From assembly GCA_035384565.1 (NCBI GenBank), contig DAOOIT010000026.1, forward strand, positions 1 through 36,712: DNA of 36,712 bases, written 5' to 3'. The notes under the pieces were generated by a model, which had not been told where the DNA came from, did not search any database, and saw only the letters and a list, made by a program, of their open reading frames with translations. Below are positions 7,597 to 14,503 of the stretch, piece after piece. Both the position numbers and the translations under genes were made by a program. The DNA is from Planctomycetota bacterium (GTDB lineage: Bacteria; Planctomycetota; PUPC01; DSUN01). The first letter of the stretch is position 1. Every line of letters begins with the position of its first letter.

Positions 7597-8892
7597 TCAA
7601 TGGGCAGGTAAGGGGAGCTTGCGCAGGTCGTCGCGCACGTCCATCACAGAGAGGAAGACGGCCATGCGCTGGTTGTGGCGCAGGATGCCGATGGTGTCCA
7701 TGTCGGCTTCCGAGACGGCCCAGCGGCCGACCATGTAGAGGGCTCCCTTGCCGTCGGTGAGGAGGTCGCCGGCCCACATGGGCTTGCGGCCTGCCTCATC
7801 GGTGATCTCGCCGTGGTCGAAGTGTTCGGTGGGTTTCTCGACGGCGGCGCTCATGAGGCGCAACGGGGCCTCGGGCTTCTCACGGAGGGTCCAGTAGAAG
7901 CGTCCGCCGCCGAGGGCGAAGCACTCGATGCGCTGGAGGGGGTCCACCTCGCACAGCGGGGTGAAGGTCTTGGGGCCTCGGGGCGCCTCGCGGGAGTCGA
8001 AGACCCACATCTTGCCGGCCATGACGATGAGCGCGCGGTCGGCGTCGAGGGGCCGGGCGGCCTTCCAGGGGTCCTTGGTGCCCGAGGCCACGGCGGCTTC
8101 GGGGAGGGCGTCGGGGAAGGTCTCGACCTTGCCCGACGCGGCCCGGCCGACGCACAGCGTGCGCTCGTAGCGGGTGGTGAGCCAGCAGTCGCCGCGGGCG
8201 TCCACGAAGCAGCAGAAGGAGGGCGGGCCGTGGTCCTTGCGGTTGTTCCAGGGGGCCACGAGGCCGGCGTCGTGCTTCTCGCCCGAGGCGAGGTCCACGC
8301 GGTAGAGCCGCGAGCCTTCGCCCTCGTAGAAGGGGGTGACGTAGAACCAGAGGCTCTTGCGCGGGGCGTCGAGGCCGAGGCAGCAGTAGTTGGTGAAGTT
8401 GGGGTGGATGACGCCGAAGTCGCGGAACTTGCCCGTGGCGAGCTGGTAGCCGACCAGGTGGCCGCCGGTGTAGGCCTTGCGGCCCTCCTCGGTGTAGTTG
8501 GCGAGATGCGTGCCGAAGTAGAGCCAGCCGTCGTGCTCGACGATGGGGCTGTGGATCTTGCCCTGGGGCGGGGTCTTGGCCGGGTTCTCGCCGCAGACGG
8601 TGGTGATGTTCTCCACCAGCAGCTTCAGGGTGCCTGTGGCCGGCTCGTAGCGGAAGAAGGCGGCGCCGAGGTCGGGGTTGTGCGAGCCGCCGCCGACGTA
8701 GAGATTGCCGTCCGAGGCCACGATCATGCCCTGCCACTGGCCGTCGAGCAGGCGGATGTAGCGGTTGAGGGCGTGGTTCGTCAGGCGCACGCGGCGGGGT
8801 GGGGCGGGGGACTGGGCCGGCGCCTCGCCCGCTGCGGCAAGCGCGGCCACGGTCATGGCCGCCAGGGTGGCAGCCTGCACTCTGGGTCTCAT
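7597..8892 (-). CDS. Secreted beta-propeller-like protein of unknown function
   Basis: This 431-residue protein starts with a signal peptide (about residues 1-27, ending APAQS). The mature part is rich in short repeats such as SDGNLYVGGGSHN, HDGWLYFGTHLA, ARGDCWLTTRYER and GKGALYMVGR. These are typical of beta-propeller blades in the SMP-30 or two-component-propeller style. No catalytic motif can be named. An adjacent Cys pair occurs twice (NYCCLGL and SFCCFVD). The start ATG has an AGGAG site and a good promoter at 8933-8960. As the first gene before the GH38 enzyme it may be a sugar-binding or lactonase-like periplasmic partner; that role is inferred only from position. Confidence 0.75.
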   Translation of the reverse strand: MRPRVQAATLAAMTVAALAAAGEAPAQSPAPPRRVRLTNHALNRYIRLLDGQWQGMIVASDGNLYVGGGSHNPDLGAAFFRYEPATGTLKLLVENITTVCGENPAKTPPQGKIHSPIVEHDGWLYFGTHLANYTEEGRKAYTGGHLVGYQLATGKFRDFGVIHPNFTNYCCLGLDAPRKSLWFYVTPFYEGEGSRLYRVDLASGEKHDAGLVAPWNNRKDHGPPSFCCFVDARGDCWLTTRYERTLCVGRAASGKVETFPDALPEAAVASGTKDPWKAARPLDADRALIVMAGKMWVFDSREAPRGPKTFTPLCEVDPLQRIECFALGGGRFYWTLREKPEAPLRLMSAAVEKPTEHFDHGEITDEAGRKPMWAGDLLTDGKGALYMVGRWAVSEADMDTIGILRHNQRMAVFLSVMDVRDDLRKLPLPAH

Positions 8893-8932
8893 GGGCGTTT
8901 CTCCTGCTGTGGTGGCGCCTGGTGTGCACGGC

Positions 8933-8960
8933 ATTGTAGCCAATAGGCCGTGGCCGTCAA
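8933..8960 (-). promoter_or_regulatory. Sigma70-type promoter of the propeller-GH38 operon
   Basis: On the minus strand TTGACG (8955-8960), a 16-base spacer and TACAAT (8933-8938) precede the propeller start codon by about 40 bases. Confidence 0.72.
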
Positions 8961-9031
8961 CGGGTTCTTTGCGGTCACCCCGAGAGGCGGAGGGTGCGGG
9001 AGCGGTCCCGTCCACGCGGCGGGCGTGGCCG

Positions 9032-9257
9032 CTAGCCCGCATTTCTCACCCGCCCCGCAGGCACCGCGCAAGAAACCCTGTCATTCCGAGCGGAGCGGAG
9101 CGAAGTCGAGGAACCTTTCAAGGGGGCAGACTGACATCACAGGGCACACTCCGTTGTCGGCGGCCGCTCCTCCGAAAGGTGCTTCGACAGGCTCAGCATG
9201 ACAAGAAGGGGGCGTTCCGCACTCGCAGGCCGGCGGGCTGGTGAGAGATGCTGGCTA
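9032..9257. repeat. Inverted-repeat element, copy 1 (complete, with outer arms)
   Basis: The core at 9079-9203 is 125 bp long. Its left arm (TGTCATTCCGAGCGGAGC onward) and right arm (AGGTGCTTCGACAGGCTC onward, ending ATGACA) are imperfect inverted repeats. Outside it lies a second arm pair: CTAGCCCGCATTTCTCACC at 9032-9050 against GGTGAGAGATGCTGGCTAG at 9239-9257. The core recurs at 20861-20985, also 125 bp, with the first 38 bases identical. The element carries no gene and resembles REP/MITE-like palindromic repeats. Confidence 0.82.
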
Positions 9258-9760
9258 GAGGGCGGGTGCGGGTTATGGAGCCTCCGTGCCGCAGTGGAAC
9301 TCGGCATAAATCTTGTTGAGGCAATGGCTTGTGCATGGTGGGCTGGAAGCGTGAAAAAAAAGTGAGAAATTTCCGAATTCGGGCCCTTATTTGCGCAGGG
9401 GCATTGCCATTGTACTGGTGAAAAGGACCAGACTGGCGACTCGATGCCCCTGAAGGAGCAGCAATCGCCGTAACTATATAGTTTGCAGGAACTTTCGGAG
9501 GGGGGGCGGCCCCAGACGGCGGACGGGGCCGCTGCCCTTCGTACGGGTGTGGCTCGGTGGCGGCCCAGTAGGCCCCAAACCCCATGACCCACCGGCCGCC
9601 CGAGGAGGAGAAGGGAAGAGACGACCGCTCGTGTCGTCGTCCTGCGGGGCGCTTCGCCGAACGCCCTGCCCTTGGGTCGAGCGACGCCCGGAGGCGGCCG
9701 GCCAAAGCCTAGCCAACGCGAGTAGCGTCGGGCCGCCGCACGCGCTCTTTGACAATTCGG
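9258..9760. other. AT-rich island with a long stacked hairpin; otherwise empty
   Basis: Within 9350-9485 the base composition drops sharply in G+C, with an A8 run near 9353. A long stem occupies 9396-9452: a 9-bp outer stem (CAGGGGCAT with ATGCCCCTG), a middle helix of five or six pairs with one wobble (TTGCCA with TGGCGA) and a 5-bp inner stem (CTGGT with ACCAG) around a 7-base loop. The 12-base palindrome AACTATATAGTT follows at 9472-9483. From about 9490 to 9760 the sequence is GC-rich and I see nothing codable. A small structured RNA is possible but no known family is recognised. Confidence 0.4.
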
Positions 9761-9768
9761 TTCCGCGG

Positions 9769-9797
9769 CCTCCCGCAGGTTCGCAGCCTGCGGGAGG
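9769..9797. repeat. Perfect hairpin, 11-bp stem
   Basis: CCTCCCGCAGG pairs with CCTGCGGGAGG around a 7-base loop. It is the first of four perfect hairpins spaced across 270 bases ahead of the ABC transporter genes. Confidence 0.7.
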
Positions 9798-9829
9798 ACT
9801 GCCCCGGCAAGCGGCGAGGCGCCCTGTTA

Positions 9830-9861
9830 CCCTCCCGAAGGTGTTGGAACCTTCGGGAGGG
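9830..9861. repeat. Perfect hairpin, 12-bp stem
   Basis: CCCTCCCGAAGG pairs with CCTTCGGGAGGG around an 8-base loop. The arms resemble those of the hairpin at 9769-9797, differing in the middle, and the stem sequence also resembles part of the hairpin at 35208-35242. Confidence 0.7.
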
Positions 9862-9944
9862 GCAGGGCCTCGGCGGCTCGGGTGCGGGCCGGAATCGTAG
9901 GCAGGGTGATTGTCTCTGGAGCCTGAAGGGCTCGCATGGGATAG

Positions 9945-10034
9945 CCCAGGGCAACGCCCTGGGTTCAGCGGGATCCACGAGTCCAGCCCTGAAGGGGCGA
10001 GATAGAAGCTCTCGATTCCGTCCTGTCAGGGCTG
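9945..10034. repeat. Double palindromic element (REP-like)
   Basis: CCCAGGGC-AAC-GCCCTGGG (9945-9963) is a tight 8-bp hairpin. Twenty bases later CAGCCCTGA (9984-9992) pairs with TCAGGGCTG (10026-10034). The pairing of a GCCCAGGG-type hairpin with a CAGCCCTGA stem looks like the dispersed non-coding repeats common in planctomycete-type genomes; that comparison is from memory and unverified. A GCCCAGGG-type hairpin also occurs in each unit of the terminal tandem array. Confidence 0.6.
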
Positions 10035-10117
10035 CCCCGGGGCGGTCTTGCTCTCCTCCTTCGGAGCTCCCGCAGCCACCTACAATTCCGGCCCACACCC
10101 TCGGCGGCTCGGCCGCG

Positions 10118-10146
10118 TTGCGCAGAGGCGTGCAACGGCGTACAAT
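10118..10146 (+). promoter_or_regulatory. Sigma70-type promoter, probably leaderless, for the ABC exporter genes
   Basis: TTGCGC (10118-10123), a 17-base spacer and TACAAT (10141-10146) lie immediately upstream of the start codon at 10155. The expected transcription start (about 10153) almost coincides with the start codon, and no ribosome site is visible, so the mRNA is probably leaderless. Confidence 0.7.
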
Positions 10147-10154
10147 CGGGCGTG

Positions 10155-10868
10155 ATGGATACCGCGCCCCTGCACGAGCCGTTCATCGCCACGCGCGGGC
10201 TCACGCGCGAGTACCGCATGGGGCCGGCCGTGGTCCGGGCACTGGCCGATGTGAGCCTGAACGTGCAGCGGGGCGAGTTCCTCGCCGTCCTGGGCGTCAG
10301 CGGCTCCGGCAAGTCCACCCTGCTCCACCTGCTGGGCGGGCTCGACTCGCCCACGGCGGGCAGCGTGCTGGTGAACGGCCGCGACCTGGCCACCTTCACG
10401 TCGTATGAGCGCACGGTCTACCGCCGCACGGTGGTCGGCTTCGTCTTCCAGTCCTACTATCTCGTGCCGAGCCTGACGGCGGAGGAGAATGTGGCCCTGG
10501 CGCTGACGTTCCAGGGCAGGTTCGGGCGCGAGGGCCGGCGGCTGGCGGACGAGGCGATCCGGCGCGTGGGCCTGGTGCACCGCGCCGGCCACCGCCCCAG
10601 CCAGCTCAGCGGCGGCGAGCAGCAACGGGTCGCGCTCGCCCGCGCCATCGTGCACACCCCGCCGCTGCTGCTGGCCGACGAGCCGACGGGCAACCTCGAC
10701 AGTGCGACGGCGCGGGAGGTGGTGTCGCTCATCCAGCAGATTCACCGCGACCTGGGCACGACCGTGGTGATGGTGACCCACGACCACGAGATGGCCGGGC
10801 GCCTGGCCGACCGCGTGGTGCGGCTGCGCGACGGGCGCCTCGCTGAGGAAGGAGCCGCCGGCGCATGA
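10155..10868 (+). CDS. ABC transporter ATP-binding protein, MacB/LolD type
   Basis: This 237-residue ATPase shows every motif of the family: Walker A GVSGSGKST (47-55), a Q-loop in VFQSYYLVPSLT, the signature LSGGEQQRVALARA, Walker B LLLADEPT, a D-loop NLDS and the switch His in MVTHDH. Members couple ATP hydrolysis to extraction of lipoproteins, peptides or drugs from the inner membrane by a mechanotransmission mechanism. ATG 10155 is taken as the start; GTG 10152 is in frame one codon upstream. The stop overlaps the permease start by four bases (ATGA), so the two are translationally coupled. No membrane-fusion (MacA) or outer-membrane partner lies next to them, so the substrate is open. Confidence 0.95.
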   Translation: MDTAPLHEPFIATRGLTREYRMGPAVVRALADVSLNVQRGEFLAVLGVSGSGKSTLLHLLGGLDSPTAGSVLVNGRDLATFTSYERTVYRRTVVGFVFQSYYLVPSLTAEENVALALTFQGRFGREGRRLADEAIRRVGLVHRAGHRPSQLSGGEQQRVALARAIVHTPPLLLADEPTGNLDSATAREVVSLIQQIHRDLGTTVVMVTHDHEMAGRLADRVVRLRDGRLAEEGAAGA

Positions 10869-12160
10869 GAACCTGGCGGATCATCCTCCTGGCGATCGGC
10901 AGCCTGCGCCGCACGCCGCTGCGCGTGGGCCTCACGGCGCTGGGCGTGGCCATCGGCAGCAGCGCGCTCGTCTCGATGGTCGCCTTCGCCCTCGGCGTCC
11001 AGCGGCAGGCGGAGACGCCCTTCCGCGCCCTGGGCCTCGTCAACGTCATCCGCGTGTCGCCCAAGAGGGACAAGGATGCCGGCCGCGGGCCGGCGCTCGA
11101 CGATGCGGCCCTCCAGCGCATCGAGGCCCTGCCCGGCGTGGAGGCGGCCTATCCCGACTTCCGCGTGCGCGGGCTGAAGATCGCCCTCGGCGACAAGACG
11201 ACGACCGCGGTGGCCATCGGCCTGCCGCGCGACGTGCCGCTGCCCGGCACAGCGGGCGACCTGCTGGTTGCGGGCGAGTACTTCACCCCGGGCACGAGGC
11301 CCGAAATCATCCTGGGCACGCAGGTCGCCCGCGACCTGGGGCTGGACACGCCGCAGGGCGCCATCGGCGCGACCCTGCGGCTCGAGACCTCGGGCCTTGC
11401 GCCCGCCGAGGCTGCCAAGACCTTCACCTTCGAGCGCAAGGACCTCGCGGTCACCGTCGTCGGCGTCTACGATCTGCCCAACCTCATGGCGGGCAAGATG
11501 AGCGGCGCCGTGCTGCTGCCGGTGGACCTGATGCGCCAGATCCCCGGCGTCGAGTCGGGCTCGTTGCTCGACCGCCTGAAGCTTGGGGCGGATCCCACGC
11601 AGCCCGGCTATCCGGAGGTCACGGTGCGCGTCCGCCGCCACACGGATGTGGCCCCCGTGGACAAGGCGATCCAGGCGATGGGCTTCCGCACCCGCACGCT
11701 GCTGAGCCGGCTGGAGGATATGCGGACGTTCTTCCTGTTCATGGATGTGTTGCTGGCGGCGGTGGGCGCGGTGGCCCTGCTCGTGGCCGGGCTGGGCATC
11801 ATCAACACACTGCTCATCTCGGTGCTGGAGCGTTACCAGGAGATCGGCATCTGCAAGGCCATCGGCGCGTCGGATGGGGACGTGTTCGTGCTCTTCCTCA
11901 CGGAGGCGGGGGCGATTGGCCTGATCGGCGGGCTCTGCGGGCTGGCGCTCGGGCGGGCCGTGTGCTGGGGCCTCGAGGCGGCCATCAACTCCTACGCGCG
12001 CGCGGAGGGCATCACGGCGTACCTCGAGGTGTTCGCCTTCCCGCTGTGGCTGGTGACGGCTACGGTGTTGTTCTCGGCGGGGATCAGCGTGCTGGCCGGC
12101 GTGTACCCCGCGGTGCGCGCGGCGCGCACCGACCCCATTCGCGCCCTGCGGCGCGAGTGA
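10865..12160 (+). CDS. ABC transporter permease, MacB/FtsX family
   Basis: This 431-residue permease has the MacB topology: one N-terminal membrane helix (about 15-40), a large periplasmic MacB_PCD-type domain (about 45-285) and three C-terminal helices forming the FtsX domain. The typical cytoplasmic loop ERYQEIGICKAIGAS is the coupling segment to the ATPase. The C-terminus ends in the usual ARTDPIRALR. It works as a homodimer with the upstream ATPase in the inner membrane. The gene stops nine bases before the convergent kelch gene stop, leaving no room for a separate terminator. Confidence 0.94.
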   Translation: MRTWRIILLAIGSLRRTPLRVGLTALGVAIGSSALVSMVAFALGVQRQAETPFRALGLVNVIRVSPKRDKDAGRGPALDDAALQRIEALPGVEAAYPDFRVRGLKIALGDKTTTAVAIGLPRDVPLPGTAGDLLVAGEYFTPGTRPEIILGTQVARDLGLDTPQGAIGATLRLETSGLAPAEAAKTFTFERKDLAVTVVGVYDLPNLMAGKMSGAVLLPVDLMRQIPGVESGSLLDRLKLGADPTQPGYPEVTVRVRRHTDVAPVDKAIQAMGFRTRTLLSRLEDMRTFFLFMDVLLAAVGAVALLVAGLGIINTLLISVLERYQEIGICKAIGASDGDVFVLFLTEAGAIGLIGGLCGLALGRAVCWGLEAAINSYARAEGITAYLEVFAFPLWLVTATVLFSAGISVLAGVYPAVRAARTDPIRALRRE

Positions 12161-12169
12161 GGGAGTGCT

Positions 12170-14500
12170 TCACTCCAGCGGCGCTGCGTCGAGCGTGGCG
12201 GCGTCCACACGCACGGTCTGGAGCGCGCCCTGCCTGCTCAGATTGCACAGGGTGGCCCAGACCACGTCGCGCGCGGCGTCGTAGGCCAGCCCCAGGTCCA
12301 CGCTGGAGCCGGCCTTGCCGGCGTTGATGAAGTCGGCGCCTGCCATCGGAGCGGCAAGCCAGCGGTTGCCCGCGCAGTCGTAGAAAGGCACCACCAGCTT
12401 GCCCTCCCGCTCCAGCAGGTAGCCGAGCATCACGAGGTCGCCTTTGGGCAGGTAGACGGCTTCGCGCGCGAAGCGTTTGGCCGCGATGGCTGCGCGGCCC
12501 GCGGGGTCGAGCTTGCTTACGGCGCCCGTGGCGAGGTCGCAGGCCCACACCTGGCCGACGGCCTCGTTGCCTTTCTCGGGCGTGGCGGTGAAGAGCAGGC
12601 GGCTGCGCCGGCTGTCGAAGGCGAGCGTCGAGCCGTCGCACACGGTCATGGGCAGGGCCTCGCCCGAGGTCTTCAACTCCTCCCAGCTCTTGCCGGCCTT
12701 GAGGCGCCAGAGGCCGGTCACGGACTGGCGTTGCCGCGTCGGCGCCCAGCACACCACGCCCTGCGGCGTGGCGCACAGGTAGTTCGTATACTTGCTGGGG
12801 TGGAACGGCAGGTCGCCGAACTTCTCGGCGAAGGGCCAGGTGCGCGTGGCGGGGTCGTAGAAGAGGGTCATGTGGCCCTTGATGTAGACGAGCCGCCGAA
12901 TTGTGGGGTCGTACTCATAGGCCTGGTAGTTGTGGTTGCCCCAGGGCGCGCCGTTGAAGGCCCAGAGCCCCGGGCCGCTGAGGTCGTAGTTGTACTCGAG
13001 GGCGAACTGCGGGCGGCAGGCGATGGTCCAGCGGCCGGCCGCGATGTCGTAGTGGGCCACGTCGTTGCCGAAGTAGCTGCTGTGCCCGCCGCCCATGTGC
13101 AGGAGTTGGCCGCGGTCGGGGTCGAGCGTCACCGTGCTCCAGCCGCCGCCCTGGCGATTCTCGGGCCAGCGGGGGCAGGCGAGCGGGGTCCAGGTGTTCG
13201 GCTTCAGGCCCCTCAGCACGGCCTCGGTGGCCGCGGGGTCGGGCGGGGGCAGGCCCTTCGTGTACCACTCGGGGTCAAAGGAGCCGGTGCGGTGCTCGAC
13301 GGTCCCTGGCCTGACGCCGTGTTTGGCTGTGCCCTCGGCGTCGGTGGTCGAGGCGTCGAGCTGGCAGAGCCACTCGCTGTGGGCGCTGCCCTTCTCGGTG
13401 CCCGCGCCTACCCAGAGCACGAGGTCGCCGTCGCTTGCGGCGGCCACGGCGGCGCTGTCGGCGCCGCTGTGCTCGCGGGAGTCGGCCGGGCCGCCCTTGT
13501 CGTAGCGGCGGATCAGCCTCCACTCGTTCGCGGCAACGTCGTACGTCCACATCTCGAAGGGGAGGGGCTTGTAGAGCGTGGCGCAGTAGGATGTGGACGA
13601 CGTGTAGGTCTTCCCGCCGAGGAGGACGAGCTTGCCGCTCTTGGGGAGGCGCAGGAGCGCGTGGCCGAAGCGGGGCGAGGGGCTGAGGGGCGGCGTGCGC
13701 TCCTCCCACGCTCGCGTGGCGCAGTCGTAGACCCACGTGTCGGCGTAGAGCGTGTCGAGCCCGTCGCCGCCGAAGAGGACGATCTTCCGTGTCGCCGGGT
13801 CGAAGACCATCGGGGCGAGCGCCCGCGGGGGCGGCTCGGCCTTTGCCTCGACCTTGCGCCATTCGTTCTTCTGGGGCGAATAGACCCAGGTGCCCGGCGA
13901 GCCGTTCTCGGTGAGCACGCCGCAGCCGCCGAAGAGCAGAAGCTCCTTGTTCACGGGGTCGGCGCACAGGGCCGACCAGCTCAGGCCCTCGCGATGGTGC
14001 TGGGTGAGGGGCATGGGGCCGGGCGGCGCCTGCATGTCCCTCCACGCGCGCTCCCTGGGGTCGTAGCAGAGCACGCGCCCGCAGATGAGGGCATAGACTT
14101 TGCCGTCCCACGGCGCGTGGGCGTAATGATACCACATGCACAGGTGTCGGCGGTTCGGGCGCACGAGGCCCTCGGCGTCAGCCATGGCGAAGTAGGGGGA
14201 CTTGAACTCGACGTCCCTGACGTTGCCCGTCTCGCCGCCGCGGGCCTCGGCGCCTTTCGGCAGCTCGTTGCGCCACGTGCGGGCGGCGGGGTCGAAGCTC
14301 ATCACGTCGTAGGGGCGCTCGCCCTTGAAGTGGTGGCTCACGGCGCCGCAGAAGAGCACGAATCGCTTGAGTTCAACCGACCACACGAGGCCGGGCGAGA
14401 AGCCCGGCCCGACGGCGTTCTCGGAGACCTTGGTCCAATCGTTCGCGGCGAACGCCACGCCATGGAGCAGGAGCCATGAGAGCAGTGTCGAGGTGCGCAT
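12170..14500 (-). CDS. Secreted kelch-repeat protein, probably two beta-propellers
   Basis: This 776-residue protein begins with a signal peptide (about 1-18, MRTSTLLSWLLLHGVAFA). Kelch-type blades are clear from repeated patterns such as LLLFGGCGVL...TWVYSPQKNEW, KIVLFGGDGLD...TWVYDCATRAW, KLVLLGGKTYT...MWTYDVAANEW and LLHMGGGHSSYFGNDVAHYD. The length suits two propellers, one in each half. No catalytic residues can be named, so it is more likely a binding or scaffold protein at the cell surface. It starts three bases after the stop of the upstream beta-helix gene, so the two are made together. A role in binding the polysaccharide handled by that protein is an inference from this coupling. 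Confidence 0.85.
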   Translation of the reverse strand: MRTSTLLSWLLLHGVAFAANDWTKVSENAVGPGFSPGLVWSVELKRFVLFCGAVSHHFKGERPYDVMSFDPAARTWRNELPKGAEARGGETGNVRDVEFKSPYFAMADAEGLVRPNRRHLCMWYHYAHAPWDGKVYALICGRVLCYDPRERAWRDMQAPPGPMPLTQHHREGLSWSALCADPVNKELLLFGGCGVLTENGSPGTWVYSPQKNEWRKVEAKAEPPPRALAPMVFDPATRKIVLFGGDGLDTLYADTWVYDCATRAWEERTPPLSPSPRFGHALLRLPKSGKLVLLGGKTYTSSTSYCATLYKPLPFEMWTYDVAANEWRLIRRYDKGGPADSREHSGADSAAVAAASDGDLVLWVGAGTEKGSAHSEWLCQLDASTTDAEGTAKHGVRPGTVEHRTGSFDPEWYTKGLPPPDPAATEAVLRGLKPNTWTPLACPRWPENRQGGGWSTVTLDPDRGQLLHMGGGHSSYFGNDVAHYDIAAGRWTIACRPQFALEYNYDLSGPGLWAFNGAPWGNHNYQAYEYDPTIRRLVYIKGHMTLFYDPATRTWPFAEKFGDLPFHPSKYTNYLCATPQGVVCWAPTRQRQSVTGLWRLKAGKSWEELKTSGEALPMTVCDGSTLAFDSRRSRLLFTATPEKGNEAVGQVWACDLATGAVSKLDPAGRAAIAAKRFAREAVYLPKGDLVMLGYLLEREGKLVVPFYDCAGNRWLAAPMAGADFINAGKAGSSVDLGLAYDAARDVVWATLCNLSRQGALQTVRVDAATLDAAPLE

Positions 14501-14503
14501 CGC

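Noticed and set aside
5331..7760. 809-codon plus-strand frame opposite the mannosidase
   Set aside because: The minus strand has all GH38 motifs; the plus-strand product is rich in Gly, Ala, Val and Arg with no domain.
9340..9460. 6S RNA, tmRNA or sigma54 promoter in the AT-rich island
   Set aside because: No tmRNA-like acceptor end or tag frame, no central bubble as in 6S RNA, and no TGGCAC-N5-TTGC match with correct spacing.
9193..9705. Minus-strand frame through the repeat and AT-rich island
   Set aside because: It reads through part of the 125-bp repeat and the hairpin, has no ribosome site and no family resemblance.
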